64,000 nt of DNA, from assembly GCF_003465825.1 (NCBI RefSeq), contig NZ_QSBV01000006.1, positions 1 through 64,000 on the forward strand, given 5' to 3'. The position numbers and the translations under genes are program-made. Origin of the DNA: Collinsella sp. AF02-46-1 (GTDB lineage Bacteria; Actinomycetota; Coriobacteriia; Coriobacteriales; Coriobacteriaceae). The notes beneath the pieces were generated by a model. That model worked only from the letters and a program-made list of their open reading frames with translations, was not told the origin of the DNA and did not search any database. This document shows positions 41,205 to 51,181 of this stretch, piece by piece. How positions within the stretch are numbered: the stretch's first letter is position 1; each line of letters begins with the position of its first letter.

Positions 41205-43565
41205 CTAAGCCAACCCCAGCAATATGCCCGCCGAATGCACGACAAACGCCACGATCCAGGCGACCGTCACCTGAAACGCGAATACGGCCACGGCATAGCG
41301 CGCGCCCAACTCGCTCTTGACGGCGCCGATGGACGCCACGCAAGGCGGGTACAGCAGCGTAAAGACCAAGAACACGTAGGCGGTAAACGGCGAAAACATG
41401 GCTGACAGTGCCGCGGGAGAGGTTGCGCCCAAAAGCACCGTGAGCGTCGAGATGACGCTCTCCTTGGCAATAAGTCCCGTGACGAGTGCCGTCGAGGCGC
41501 GCCAGTCGCCAAAACCGAGCGGGGCCAACACCGGTGCGATGATGCTACCTAGACCGGCAAGCAGGCTTTGCGACTGGTCGGCGACCACGTTAAAGCGGAT
41601 ATCGAACGTCTGCAGGAACCAGATGACCACCGTAGCGGCAAAGATAATGGTAAAGGCCTTGGTAATAAAGTCCTTGGCCTTATCCCATGCCAGCATCACC
41701 GTCGTCTTGACGCTCGGCAGGCGGTAATTGGGGAGCTCCATGATAAACGGCACCGGGTCGCCCTTAAATGCCGTACGGTTGAGCACCAGAGCCGCAATGC
41801 AACCAACCGCAATACCAATCAGATAGAGCGAGACCATGGCGGGAACCGTCGCCTGTGGGAAAAACGCCCCGCACAGCAAGCCGTAAACCGGCAGCTTGGC
41901 CGAGCAGCTCATGAACGGTGTGAGCATGACCGTCATCTTGCGGTCGTGCTCGGATGGGAGCGTACGGGTCGACATGATAGCCGGCACGGTGCAGCCAAAA
42001 CCGACGAGCATGGGCACAAAGCTGCGGCCCGACAGGCCAAAGCGACGCAGCACCTTATCCATGACAAAGGCCACGCGTGCCATGTATCCGGAGTCTTCCA
42101 GAATGGAGAGGAACAAGAAGAGCACGACGATAATCGGCAGGAAGGTCAGCACGCTACCCACGCCCGTAAGCACGCCGTCGACAGCCAGCGAGCGCACCAC
42201 GTCGTTGGTTCCGAACGCCTTGAGGCCCGCATCGGCCGAGGCGATGATGGCAGCGATACCGTCCTCCATGAGTCCCTGCAACGCCGCGCCGATCACGCCA
42301 AACGTCAGCCAAAATACGAGGCCCATGATCACCAGGAACGCCGGAATGGCCGTGTAGCGACCCGTCAGGATGCGGTCGATCTTGACGGAGCGCACGTGCT
42401 CGCGGCTCTCGTGCGGCTTGACAACACAACGCCCGCACATGTCGCCGATAAAGGTAAAGCGCATGTCGGCCAGTGCGGACAGGCGGTCGGTGCCGGCTTC
42501 GCCCTCCATCTGGGTAATGATGTGCTCGATGGCGTCGAGCTCGTTACGGTCCAGATGAAGTGCCTCGGTCACCAGCTCATCGCTCTCAACCAACTTGGTC
42601 GCCGCAAAGCGCACCGGGATGTGGGCCGTCGCGGCATGGTCCTCGATAAGGTTGGCGATGCCGTGAATGCAGCGATGCAGCGCGCCGCCGTCTGGACCAT
42701 CGGGCGCGCAGAAGTCCAGGCGACCGGGGCGCTCGCGGAACCGCGCCACGTGCAGAGCATGTTCCACCAGCTCGCCGATACCCTCGTTGCGGGCAGCGCT
42801 AATGGGGACAACGGGCACGCCCAACAGGCTCTCGAGCAGGTTGACGTCCACGGCGCCGCCGTTGGCCGTCACCTCGTCCATCATGTTGAGCGCGATAACC
42901 ATAGGGCGATCGAGCTCCATAAGCTGCAGCGTCAGGTACAGGTTACGCTCGATGTTGGTGGCGTCGATGATATCGATGATGGCGTCGGGGTGCTCATCCA
43001 GGATAAACTGGCGGCTTACGATCTCCTCGCCCGTGTACGGCGACAGAGAGTAAATGCCGGGCAGGTCGGTAACGCTTGCCTCGGGGTGGTTGCGGATGGC
43101 GCCATCTTTGCGGTCGACCGTCACGCCAGGAAAGTTACCGACATGCTGGTTGGAGCCCGTCAGCTGGTTGAACAGCGTGGTCTTGCCGCAGTTTTGGTTG
43201 CCGGCGAGGGCGAAATGCAGCGGCGCACCCTCGGGCACGGCCGTCTTGGCCGCGCGGGGCGAATACGTGCCCTCGCCCAGTGCCGGGTGCTCCGTCGTGC
43301 CGATTGCGGCGTTAGCGCGCGGACCCGTATCGGTGTCGTGGATACCCACGAGCTCGATGCGAGCGGCATCGTCCTTGCGCAGCGTCAACTCGTAGCCACG
43401 CAGGCGAATCTCGAGTGGATCGCCCATAGGGGCGTACTTCATCATGGTGACTTCGGTGCCCGGTGTTAGGCCCATGTCCAAAATATGCTGTCGGAGTGCC
43501 TGATCGTCCGATGCCACCGATGCGACAACGGCGTCCTTTCCAATCTCGAGCGTATCGAGCTTCAC
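41205..43565 (-). CDS. feoB: Ferrous iron transporter, fused FeoA-FeoB
   Basis: A 786-residue fusion. Residues 1-75 are an SH3-like FeoA domain (LRQHILDMGLTPGTEV). About 115-290 is the G domain with G1 AGNQNCGKTTLF, G2 NFPGVTV, G3 DLPGIYS and G4 NMMDE. From about 400 on come the Gate and membrane helices, with the conserved Cys in FGCTVPAIMSTR. It imports Fe(II) under anaerobic conditions. FeoA is normally a separate gene. No Fur box was confirmed in the 43566-43686 spacer. Confidence 0.95.
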   Translation of the reverse strand: MKLDTLEIGKDAVVASVASDDQALRQHILDMGLTPGTEVTMMKYAPMGDPLEIRLRGYELTLRKDDAARIELVGIHDTDTGPRANAAIGTTEHPALGEGTYSPRAAKTAVPEGAPLHFALAGNQNCGKTTLFNQLTGSNQHVGNFPGVTVDRKDGAIRNHPEASVTDLPGIYSLSPYTGEEIVSRQFILDEHPDAIIDIIDATNIERNLYLTLQLMELDRPMVIALNMMDEVTANGGAVDVNLLESLLGVPVVPISAARNEGIGELVEHALHVARFRERPGRLDFCAPDGPDGGALHRCIHGIANLIEDHAATAHIPVRFAATKLVESDELVTEALHLDRNELDAIEHIITQMEGEAGTDRLSALADMRFTFIGDMCGRCVVKPHESREHVRSVKIDRILTGRYTAIPAFLVIMGLVFWLTFGVIGAALQGLMEDGIAAIIASADAGLKAFGTNDVVRSLAVDGVLTGVGSVLTFLPIIVVLFLFLSILEDSGYMARVAFVMDKVLRRFGLSGRSFVPMLVGFGCTVPAIMSTRTLPSEHDRKMTVMLTPFMSCSAKLPVYGLLCGAFFPQATVPAMVSLYLIGIAVGCIAALVLNRTAFKGDPVPFIMELPNYRLPSVKTTVMLAWDKAKDFITKAFTIIFAATVVIWFLQTFDIRFNVVADQSQSLLAGLGSIIAPVLAPLGFGDWRASTALVTGLIAKESVISTLTVLLGATSPAALSAMFSPFTAYVFLVFTLLYPPCVASIGAVKSELGARYAVAVFAFQVTVAWIVAFVVHSAGILLGLA

Positions 43566-43686
43566 GCGCTCATCCTTTCGTTAGACGCGGCTAACCGTTT
43601 ACCGGGGCTAACCAACTCGTAACGCCAAATGATAGCGCTCTGAACTATTTTATAAAGTCAAATACCGATGTTTACCTGCGCAAACT

Positions 43687-44007
43687 TTATGCCGTGCGCC
43701 CCGAAAGCTCTTTGCGCATACCGCTCAGCGAGATCGAAACGGAACCCGACCGCGCGGTAGCGGTGAGTCGATCACCCTCGACCGACCCCGTGCATGTAAA
43801 GGGCACCTTGCCCATCAAGACGTGGGAGATAGTACCCGAGAGCTCAAAGAAATCGCACTCAGCGCGGGCACCCGAGAGAGCGATATTGAGACCCCTGACG
43901 TTTAGCACTGCCCTGAACGCGCCGTTCACCCCATGCGAAAACGTCACCTCGCCGCGTCTACTCCCCACCGGCGTCTGGGCCGAAACCACATACGTACCCT
44001 CAAGCAT
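43687..44007 (-). CDS. Small beta-rich protein of unknown function
   Basis: 106 residues (MLEGTYVVSAQTPVGSRRGE) with alternating hydrophobic and Gly-rich segments suggesting a compact beta-barrel. It has no signal peptide, cysteine cluster or helix-rich part. ATG at 44007 follows TAGAGGAGGAGCC, a strong ribosome site that rules out the longer reading. Similar short proteins are, to my memory, common in Clostridia and Coriobacteriia, but I cannot assign a role. Confidence 0.7.
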   Translation of the reverse strand: MLEGTYVVSAQTPVGSRRGEVTFSHGVNGAFRAVLNVRGLNIALSGARAECDFFELSGTISHVLMGKVPFTCTGSVEGDRLTATARSGSVSISLSGMRKELSGRTA

Positions 44008-44247
44008 GGCTCCTCCTCTAAGCAGACTTTTTGAAATGGCCATCTAGTCTACTTTGCTGCGAGACGGCTTGCCCAGAAACCGTGAACACGCAACGACGTT
44101 CAATCAACAGATTGGTGCAAGGGGGACAAGCGTGCAAGGGGGACAGGTTACATTTGGCACCACTTGCGCCAACGGACGGGATGCGGAGCGACTGTGCAGG
44201 TGGATTCCGGATCGCCGCTTCCTCCGTCCCCCAGCGAATCAAAACAA

Positions 44248-44312
44248 GTTGCGGTGGAATAGTTCCTGTTTGATGCTTTAACCAGCAAAAACAGGAACTA
44301 TTTCGCCGCAAC
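44248..44312. repeat. GTTGCGGTG-type long hairpin (C2)
   Basis: The 24-nt arms 44248-44271 and 44289-44312 pair fully if two G-U pairs are allowed, so the structure is intact at RNA level. The outer part (GTTGCGGTGGAATA) matches C1 at 34490, while the inner part (GTTCCTGTTT) differs. The rest of the 44008-44247 spacer has no gene; it contains two GGGGGACA copies near 44125-44145. Confidence 0.8.
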
Positions 44313-44317
44313 AGCAA

Positions 44318-44355
44318 AAGCCCGCGCTGGCAACAAATGTCACCTGCGCGGGCTT
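44318..44355 (-). terminator. Terminator downstream of the amino-acid permease gene
   Basis: AAGCCCGCGC and GCGCGGGCTT form a 10-bp stem; the minus strand continues TTTTGCTG. It lies about 115 bp past the permease stop. Confidence 0.75.
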
Positions 44356-44468
44356 GGTGGGCGCTCACAAAGGCACGTTACAGAGGCCCACGTCAGTTAT
44401 GGATTACCGAACGGCACCGGCACGCGACGCCTCCGTCGGCTTACCAAGCGATGAAGCTTGCCGCAGTC

Positions 44469-45932
44469 TTAGACTATCGGCGCAATGCCGGCAAAGTGCA
44501 GATACAGCGAGATGACCGCCACGACAATGACCACCGCTGCGATCAGCTTGTCGTGCAGGTGCGGAAGTACCGGCTTACCGCGACCTCGCTCGCCCAGCAT
44601 ATAAACGGGAATGGCCGGAGCAAAAAGGATCGTCGTGATCATGACGCCCTGGAGGCCCGTCGACCACACAAGGAACAATGTGTAAATGAAGCCGAGCGTG
44701 CCGAAGAATCGCGCCTTGCCGACGCTTGGCGCATGCGGTCCGTCCAGATGCTCCTTCTTCCAACCAATCACCATGTAATAGGCAGCCGAGCAGACATACG
44801 GAACCAGAATCGTGTTGACTGCGCAGCTATAGAAGAACTGGTAGGTGCTCGCCGCCACATACGACACGATCAAGAAGAGCTGCGTAATGCCAGAGCTCAC
44901 GAGAACCGTTACCACCGGGGCGTCGTGCTTGTTCGTCTTGGCAAACGCCAGAGGGAAGGATCCCTGGCGCGCCGCCTCGAACGGCGTCTCGGACGCAATG
45001 ATGACATAGCCCAGCAGTGCGCCGACCAACGAAAGGATAACGCCAAGGTTTACGATGGCAGCACCAACCGGACCGATTGCGCACTCGAGAATTCCCGCCA
45101 TGGAGGGCGTTGCAAGCTGTGCCATCTCCTCGCGCGGCATAATGCCGAGCGACAGCATCGAGATGATCAGATACAGCGTGAATACAGCCGCAAATCCGAG
45201 CGCCGTCGAACGGCCGACGTCACGCACGTACTTAGCACGGCCCGAGATAACGACAGCGCCCTCGATGCCCGTGAAGACCCAGACAAGGGCAATCATGGTC
45301 GAGACAACCTGCTCGCCAAAGCCAGGACCAGCCGGCTCTCCCCAGAAGTTGTCCATAAAGATATCGACGTTGAACTTACCCAGGAGCACGATACTCAGCA
45401 CAAAGAGCCCCAACGGCACCAGCTTCGCCAACGTGACGATTGTGTTAATGCCCGCAGCCTCCTTAACGCCACGAAGCACAAGGGCGGTAAGGAACCACAA
45501 AAACACGCTGGCGCAGACGATAGAAAGCAGGTTGTTACCCGCGCCAAACGCGGGGAAGAAATAGCCCAGCGCGCTAAACAGCAAGAGCGCAAAGCTCACG
45601 TTGGAAAGACATGCGCTGATCCAGTAGCCCCAAGCGGAGTTGAATCCAATGTAATCGCCAAAACCGGCCGCAGCGTATGCATAGATGCCGCCGGTCAGGT
45701 CGGGACGGGCCTGAGACAAACCGTTGAACACCATCATCAGCGCAAAGACGCCAATAAAGCAAATTCCCCACGAGACGATAACCGCACCGGTATTTGCCCC
45801 GCCTGCTGCCATATCGCCGGCAAGCGAAAAGATGCCGCCACAAATACTGGCGGTAATAACCATCATGGTCAGACGAAAGAGATCGAGGCCATTAGGGTCG
45901 ATAATCTCTTCATTTTGAGCTTTAGAGGCCAT
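44469..45932 (-). CDS. APC family amino-acid permease, arginine/ornithine antiporter-like
   Basis: A 487-residue, roughly 12-helix transporter of the basic amino acid/polyamine antiporter group (SICGGIFSLAGDMAAGGANT, then GGIYAYAAAGFGDYIGFNSAWGYW split by a loop). It resembles ArcD/YjeM-type exchangers, usually moving arginine in and ornithine or a related product out. It lies 109 bp downstream of the DDAH-like gene with a hairpin between, and both are probably under the divergent GntR regulator. Substrate is inferred from this context. Confidence 0.85.
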   Translation of the reverse strand: MASKAQNEEIIDPNGLDLFRLTMMVITASICGGIFSLAGDMAAGGANTGAVIVSWGICFIGVFALMMVFNGLSQARPDLTGGIYAYAAAGFGDYIGFNSAWGYWISACLSNVSFALLLFSALGYFFPAFGAGNNLLSIVCASVFLWFLTALVLRGVKEAAGINTIVTLAKLVPLGLFVLSIVLLGKFNVDIFMDNFWGEPAGPGFGEQVVSTMIALVWVFTGIEGAVVISGRAKYVRDVGRSTALGFAAVFTLYLIISMLSLGIMPREEMAQLATPSMAGILECAIGPVGAAIVNLGVILSLVGALLGYVIIASETPFEAARQGSFPLAFAKTNKHDAPVVTVLVSSGITQLFLIVSYVAASTYQFFYSCAVNTILVPYVCSAAYYMVIGWKKEHLDGPHAPSVGKARFFGTLGFIYTLFLVWSTGLQGVMITTILFAPAIPVYMLGERGRGKPVLPHLHDKLIAAVVIVVAVISLYLHFAGIAPIV

Positions 45933-45971
45933 TGTATGTGCACCCCCTTCATCATGTGATCGAACGAAAGA

Positions 45972-46004
45972 TGGCCCGGACGTCCCGAATCGGGTGCCGG
46001 GCCA
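45972..46004 (-). terminator. Hairpin between the DDAH-like and permease genes
   Basis: TGGCCCGG and CCGGGCCA form the stem with a further CCCGA/TCGGG pairing inside; the minus strand continues TCTTTC. It may be a partial terminator that lowers permease expression. Confidence 0.65.
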
Positions 46005-46041
46005 TCGGTCAAGCGATCATCAGACTGTTACAGCTATCGCG

Positions 46042-46818
46042 TTAGAAGCGCAGCGACAGGCAAGAAAGGCCGCCGTCGACCTTGCGATACTCGGAGGTGT
46101 CAACGACGAGTGTCTTGTAGCCCAGATCCTGCACGGCCTTGAGCACAGTCGGATAGCCCTCGGCAACGATGACCGTACCGTTGACCCAGATGCAGTTTGC
46201 GCCGTACGCCTCGTCCTCGGGCACGACGATCTTGTTGTACTGGGCAAAGTCGGGCTTATCGATGAACTCACCAGAGACGAGCATGTTGTTGTCCTCGATG
46301 TAGTTGACGCCCGTCTTGAGGTGCAGGACCTCCTCCAGCGGAACCTCAGAACCCTCGAGGCCCCAGCCCTCGAGAATCTCGCAGAACTGGCGAATGCCCT
46401 CTTCGTTGGTACGAGCGGAGCGACCGACGTAGAAATGGTCACCGACCATCATGACGTCGCCGCCGTCAAGCGTGCCCGGAGAAACGATGTGCTTGACATG
46501 CTCGTCGTCAAAGAAGCGACGGACGGCCGGCTCAATCTCGTCCTTCTCGCCGTTGCGGCTATCGGCGCCGGGGTTGGTAATGATGGCGCCGCAGCGAGTG
46601 ATAACGGCCGGATCTTCGACGAAGCAGCTGTCGGGAAACTGCTCGAGTGCCGGCAGCACCGACACGTCAACGCCGCACTGCTCGAGTGCGTGCTCGTAAT
46701 CGTAATGCTCCTCGATAGCGCGCTCGTAGATGGGCTGGCCAAGCTCGGGAGCGCTCGTGATGCCATTGCTCAGGGACTTGCCGGGACGACGGATGATGAC
46801 GTGGCTGAACTTGGTCAT
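46042..46818 (-). CDS. Amidinohydrolase, dimethylarginine dimethylaminohydrolase/arginine deiminase type
   Basis: A 258-residue pentein-fold enzyme. The nucleophilic Cys253 lies in GGLSCLSLRF near the C-terminus, the catalytic His in VLHLKTGVNY near 165, and the substrate-binding FPDSCFVEDPAV near 62 and LDGGDV near 117. The length fits DDAH rather than the 400-residue ArcA. It hydrolyses a guanidino group, giving citrulline from arginine or a methylarginine. The permease next to it would supply substrate. Confidence 0.88.
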   Translation of the reverse strand: MTKFSHVIIRRPGKSLSNGITSAPELGQPIYERAIEEHYDYEHALEQCGVDVSVLPALEQFPDSCFVEDPAVITRCGAIITNPGADSRNGEKDEIEPAVRRFFDDEHVKHIVSPGTLDGGDVMMVGDHFYVGRSARTNEEGIRQFCEILEGWGLEGSEVPLEEVLHLKTGVNYIEDNNMLVSGEFIDKPDFAQYNKIVVPEDEAYGANCIWVNGTVIVAEGYPTVLKAVQDLGYKTLVVDTSEYRKVDGGLSCLSLRF

Positions 46819-46909
46819 GATGATCCTCCTTGGATCTCATAGTACTGAGCGGACTTCCTTGCGTCCGCCTTCCTTCCGATGGCTTTATCTTAGGGTGTCT
46901 TTGCTGTTT

Positions 46910-46924
46910 TGTATATTGTATACA
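46910..46924. promoter_or_regulatory. Candidate GntR operator
   Basis: TGTATATTGTATACA is an inverted repeat (TGTATA/TATACA, 3-bp spacer) between the divergent DDAH-like and GntR genes. FCD-type GntR proteins typically bind short palindromes of this kind. Confidence 0.55.
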
Positions 46925-47072
46925 GTCCCGAACGGTAGATAATCCTCGGTAAGCGTATTCCTGCTTATCGGCGCAAAGTAGCACGATTTAGCTGGTCGTT
47001 CTATAATTCGACTGAGCTATTCAAGCGAAACGTATTTAATTTTAGAAATATACCGTTAAGGAACACAAGCTC

Positions 47073-47723
47073 ATGGAAACGCTCAGAAGGCCCCTGAAGG
47101 ACCACGTATACGACTATATTTCGAGCCGTATTGACGCCGGCGAGTTGTCCGCCGGCGACCGGCTGAGCGAGCAAGCGATCTGCGATGCCATGGGCGTGTC
47201 GCGCACGCCGGTCCGCGAGGCGCTCATCCAGCTGGCAAGCGATGGCTACCTGGACAATCTCCCCCGCCGCGGATTCCGCGTCCGTGGGTTCGATCAGCAA
47301 AACGCCGTTGAAGTCTTTGAGATTATGGGGCCGCTCGACGGGCAGGCCGCATATCTCGCCTGTCCGAATCTAACTGACGACGATATTACGCAGCTGAAAT
47401 TTCTCGTCGGCTCCATGGACCTCGCGATCCAAGGCGGTCTCATCCGTAAGTATGACGACATTCAGCGAGACTTTCACCTTACGTACTTCAACCGCTGTGG
47501 CAACGACCGTCTGCGCGATATGATCTCGCAGCTCGAGCGTTGCTTTATCAAGCGCGATTACGAGACTGTTGACCAGGAGACGGCGTGTAAGCTGCTCAAT
47601 AAAGCCAACAACGAACATGCTCATATTCTTGAGTTGTTCGAAGCACGAGATGCGACGGGCGTGCGCGACTACGTTCGCGATGTCCATTGGAACACGGAAA
47701 ACGCCCAGTTCACCGTCTGGTAG
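47073..47723 (+). CDS. GntR family transcriptional regulator with FCD domain
   Basis: 216 residues: winged helix-turn-helix at about 5-70 (LSEQAICDAMGVSRTPVREA is the signature) and a C-terminal all-helical FCD ligand domain (about 80-205) with metal-ligand-like His and Asp residues (DDIQRDFHLTYF and NNEHAHILE). It is divergent from the amidinohydrolase and permease genes and is their likely regulator. ATG follows AAGGAACACAAGCTC. Confidence 0.93.
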   Translation: METLRRPLKDHVYDYISSRIDAGELSAGDRLSEQAICDAMGVSRTPVREALIQLASDGYLDNLPRRGFRVRGFDQQNAVEVFEIMGPLDGQAAYLACPNLTDDDITQLKFLVGSMDLAIQGGLIRKYDDIQRDFHLTYFNRCGNDRLRDMISQLERCFIKRDYETVDQETACKLLNKANNEHAHILELFEARDATGVRDYVRDVHWNTENAQFTVW

Positions 47724-47757
47724 AAATACAACAAGGAAAGCTATCAGACGCCCATCT

Positions 47758-47827
47758 CACGAGAGTGGATAATCCCCCTTTTTTGTCGAAAAGCAGACCA
47801 AAAAATGGGAGATTATCCGCTCTCGTG
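47758..47827. repeat. GAGAGTGGATAATC-type long hairpin (D)
   Basis: CACGAGAGTGGATAATC pairs with GATTATCCGCTCTCGTG with one G-U pair, and the stem continues through CCC and T/A-rich segments for about 28 bp. It sits exactly between two convergent genes (GntR and esterase), so it could end both transcripts. Confidence 0.8.
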
Positions 47828-47836
47828 CTGCGCGGT

Positions 47837-48739
47837 CTAGAAACCGTGGCGCTCCAGGAAGCGGAAGGCTAGGCGAATCCAAGGGCGGACCGCCACCTGC
47901 TTGTCCTCGTTATCGACCGCGGTATTGGCGTTGCCGAGCGAAAGGCCGTGGCCACCCTGGTCAAAGACGTGCATCTCGCATGCAACACCCTCCTCGGCCA
48001 TGCGCCGCGCAAACGGGTAGACCTGCGCGACCGGCGCCGTCTTATCGTCCGAAACGCCCCACACAAAGGTCGGGGGCATCTGGCGCGAAACGTGCGTGGT
48101 AGGGCAAATGTCGGTCAGGTGCTCATCGGTCGCCTCGCCGCCCGTCACCATCGACAGATAGTCGTTGAGCAAATCGCGCCCTGTCTTGCCACCCGTCTTG
48201 GGCACGCGCAGGTCGATGCGCGGGTCGCGCGTCTGCATATCGCGCACATAGGCAAGGTCGAGCAACGGATAGCCCAGCACCACGGCGTCGGGACGAATAT
48301 CCTCCGGACGGGCCCCGGCAAGTGCCGCGAAGGGGCCGGTCTTCCACTGCGTTGCCAGCGAGGCGCAAATCATGCCGCCAGCAGAAAAGCCCACGACGCA
48401 CACGCGCTTGGGATCGACATGCCACTCGTCGGCATTCGCACGCACCGTGGCGACCATCTTGGCAAGATCTGCCTGGGGGTGCGGAAAGCTCACGTCGCCC
48501 GTGGCGCTCGTCACATAGTTGAGCACAAAGGCCTGGTAGCCGCGGTCCAAAAACGCAAACGCCACCGGGTCCTGCTCGTGCGGAGCGATATGCGTAAACC
48601 CGCCTCCGCCGCAGATGATCACCGCGGGGCGGCGGCCATTGGGCTTGTCGGGCAGCGGCTCGGCACCCAGATACGTAAACGTCGCCGGATAATCCTCGGT
48701 CGGCTCCTCGCCCCACAGCGCATGGTTCTCAATAATCAT
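47837..48739 (-). CDS. Alpha/beta hydrolase, acetyl-esterase/xylanase-like
   Basis: A 300-residue cytosolic esterase. The oxyanion segment IICGGGGF is near residue 45, the nucleophile elbow GFSAGG (Ser near 119) and the catalytic His in GGHGLS near 265; an Asp before it (WGVSDDKTAP) completes the triad. The family usually deacetylates sugars or short esters. ATG at 48739 follows GGAGGGAGCACC; a longer reading on this strand would cover the EIIA gene and is rejected. Confidence 0.9.
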   Translation of the reverse strand: MIIENHALWGEEPTEDYPATFTYLGAEPLPDKPNGRRPAVIICGGGGFTHIAPHEQDPVAFAFLDRGYQAFVLNYVTSATGDVSFPHPQADLAKMVATVRANADEWHVDPKRVCVVGFSAGGMICASLATQWKTGPFAALAGARPEDIRPDAVVLGYPLLDLAYVRDMQTRDPRIDLRVPKTGGKTGRDLLNDYLSMVTGGEATDEHLTDICPTTHVSRQMPPTFVWGVSDDKTAPVAQVYPFARRMAEEGVACEMHVFDQGGHGLSLGNANTAVDNEDKQVAVRPWIRLAFRFLERHGF

Positions 48740-48985
48740 AGGTGCTCCCTCCGTGCGATTCGTGCGCACTCGTTTTTCGCACCTTAGCGTACCCCACTTG
48801 AGCCCGCGGCGCAGAAACACCCCCGCAATAAGTTGGCCTTCAACTGATATATCACAAAATCGCTGTTCAGAGGCATCGTTAAGCAGCGTAAAATAGGAGC
48901 GCTGACCGTGCTGGGAAACACGTACGAAACGTTTCCGGCAAACCACACGCGTGCAACATGCACGCCTGATACGTTGGAGGCATCT

Positions 48986-49549
48986 ATGGGTCTGCTCGAT
49001 TCGCTCAAGTCCACGTTCACTTCGTCGGGCGAGGCGTCCGTTCCGCCCGCAGCAAGCTTCGCCACCCGCGAAGGCGTCATCTACGCTCCCGTCAACGGCG
49101 TGCTCGTCAATCTGAGTGAGGTTCCCGACGAGACCATCGCCTCGGGCATGCTCGGCCAGGGCTACGGCATCGAGCCCATTACCGACACCATTTACGCCCC
49201 CGCCAACGGTCGCATCGGCGCCACCACCGTCACCAACCACTCCATCGGCATGATTACCGAGGACGGTCTTCGCGTGTTCATCCATGTTGGCCTGGGCACC
49301 GTGGAAATGAACGGCAAGGGTTTTGCCCGCTTTGTCGAGATGGGCGACACGGTCAAGGCCGGCCAGCCGCTCATCAGCTTCGATCGCGAGGCCATCAAGG
49401 CCGCCGGTCACGAGGACATCGTGACCGTCATCATCTCTGAGCTCGACCGCCTCAAGAGCATCGACCACGTCGGCGAGTCTGGCACGCTTATCGGCGGCAA
49501 TCCGCTCGTCAAGCTTGGCGATCCGCTGCTGGTTGCCAAGACCAAGTAG
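48986..49549 (+). CDS. crr: PTS glucose-type EIIA protein
   Basis: A 187-residue EIIA-Glc-like protein. His85 (TNHSIGM) and His100 ([10 protein letters not shown]) correspond to the two active-site His residues of E. coli Crr; His100 would be phosphorylated by HPr. A 25-residue N-terminal tail precedes the domain. As a separate EIIA it can serve EIICB proteins lacking EIIA, such as that at 39226-40890. ATG at 48986 follows TTGGAGGCATCT. Confidence 0.9.
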   Translation: MGLLDSLKSTFTSSGEASVPPAASFATREGVIYAPVNGVLVNLSEVPDETIASGMLGQGYGIEPITDTIYAPANGRIGATTVTNHSIGMITEDGLRVFIHVGLGTVEMNGKGFARFVEMGDTVKAGQPLISFDREAIKAAGHEDIVTVIISELDRLKSIDHVGESGTLIGGNPLVKLGDPLLVAKTK

Positions 49550-49588
49550 CCAGGCCCCGCGCCACACAGCCAAAAGGCACCTCGTCAA

Positions 49589-49620
49589 GCGCCCGCGACC
49601 ATTTGGCCGCGGGCGCTTTT
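49589..49620 (+). terminator. Terminator of the EIIA gene
   Basis: GCGCCCGCGACC and GGCCGCGGGCGC form the stem around ATTT with one mismatch, followed by TTTT. Confidence 0.85.
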
Positions 49621-49730
49621 CGTTTGAAAAACCATCCCGCCAATGCCTTATCTGTATAGCCCAAATGAGCCGAGCTGCTAGAATATCGAACTGTATGGAT
49701 AACTATCATTCAACCGTTATGGGAGGATAC

Positions 49731-51134
49731 GTGAACCGCACCAAAATCGCGCAGCTCTATGCCGATGCCGAGTCGCTCGGCGGCCAGACCGTCACCGTCG
49801 CCGGCTGGGTCAAGTCCATCCGCGACATGAAGAACTTTGGCTTTGTTACGCTCAACGACGGCAGCTGCTTCCGCGACCTGCAGGTCGTCATGAACCGCGA
49901 GGCACTCGACAACTACGACGAGATCGCCCATCAAAACGTCTCGGCCGCACTCATTTGCACCGGCACCGTCAAGCTGACCCCCGATGCGCCCCAGCCCTTC
50001 GAGCTTTCTGCCACCTCCATCGAGGTCGAGGGCGTCAGCGCCCCGGATTACCCGCTGCAGAAGAAGCGCGCAACCGTCGAGTTCCTGCGCACCCAGCAGC
50101 ACCTGCGCCCGCGCACCAACCTGTTCCGCGCCGTGTTCCGCATCCGTTCTGTCGCGGCTGCCGCCATCCACCGCTTCTTCCAGGAGCAGGGCTTTGTCTA
50201 CGTCAACACCCCCATCATCACCACGAGTGACTGCGAGGGCGCCGGCGAGATGTTCCGCGTGACCACGCTCGACCCCAAAAATCCGCCCCTCACCGAGTCC
50301 GGCGAGGTTGACTGGAGCCAGGACTTCTTTGGAAAGCACGCGAGCCTTACCGTATCCGGCCAGCTCAATGCCGAGAACTTTGCCATGGCCTTTGGCGACG
50401 TGTACACCTTTGGCCCCACCTTCCGCGCCGAAAACTCCAACACCACGCGCCACGCCGCCGAGTTTTGGATGATCGAGCCCGAGATGGCCTTTGCCGACCT
50501 TAACGACTACATGGATAACGCCGAGGCCATGCTCAAGTACGTCCTTAAGGACGTTATGGCCACCTGCCCCGACGAGCTCAACATGCTCAACAAGTTTGTG
50601 GACAAGGGCTTGATCGAGCGCCTGGACCACGTGGCAAACTCCGACTTTGCCCGCGTTACCTACACCGAGGCCGTCGAGATCCTGGAGCAGGCAGTCGCTG
50701 CTGGCCACCAGTTTGATTACCCCGTCAGCTGGGGCATCGACCTGCAGACCGAGCACGAGCGCTTCCTGACCGAGGAGCACTTTAAGCGCCCGACCTTCGT
50801 GACCGACTACCCGGCTGAGATCAAGGCGTTCTACATGCGCATGAACGAGGACGGCAAGACCGTCGCCGCCGCCGACTGCCTGGTTCCCGGTATCGGCGAG
50901 ATTATCGGCGGCTCCCAGCGCGAGGAGCGCCTGGATCTGCTCGAGGCCCGCATCAAGGACCTGGGCATGAATCCCGAGCAGTACAAGTACTACCTTGACC
51001 TGCGCCGCTACGGTTCCTGCAAGCACGCCGGCTACGGTCTGGGCTTCGAGCGCTTGGTCATGTATCTGACCGGCGTGGGCAACATCCGCGACGTCCTGCC
51101 GCACCCGCGCACCGTGGGCAACGCCGACTTCTAA
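49731..51134 (+). CDS. asnS: Asparagine--tRNA ligase
   Basis: A 467-residue class II aminoacyl-tRNA synthetase. It has an N-terminal OB-fold anticodon domain (about 20-105), then motif 2 ([21 protein letters not shown]) and motif 3 ([13 protein letters not shown]) of the class II core. The absence of DxxxD-type AspRS features and the FRAENSNT motif favour asparagine. The GTG at 49731 follows GGGAGG at short spacing; an in-frame ATG four codons upstream is the alternative. Confidence 0.95.
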   Translation: MNRTKIAQLYADAESLGGQTVTVAGWVKSIRDMKNFGFVTLNDGSCFRDLQVVMNREALDNYDEIAHQNVSAALICTGTVKLTPDAPQPFELSATSIEVEGVSAPDYPLQKKRATVEFLRTQQHLRPRTNLFRAVFRIRSVAAAAIHRFFQEQGFVYVNTPIITTSDCEGAGEMFRVTTLDPKNPPLTESGEVDWSQDFFGKHASLTVSGQLNAENFAMAFGDVYTFGPTFRAENSNTTRHAAEFWMIEPEMAFADLNDYMDNAEAMLKYVLKDVMATCPDELNMLNKFVDKGLIERLDHVANSDFARVTYTEAVEILEQAVAAGHQFDYPVSWGIDLQTEHERFLTEEHFKRPTFVTDYPAEIKAFYMRMNEDGKTVAAADCLVPGIGEIIGGSQREERLDLLEARIKDLGMNPEQYKYYLDLRRYGSCKHAGYGLGFERLVMYLTGVGNIRDVLPHPRTVGNADF

Positions 51135-51181
51135 TCGTCGGACGCTAGCTCGCGTCGCCACACGCCAACGCTCATCGCATA

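Noticed and set aside
47837..49588. Extending the esterase gene upstream to a 583-codon frame
   Set aside because: The extension runs antisense through the EIIA gene. The ATG at 48739 has a good ribosome site and the family length is about 300.
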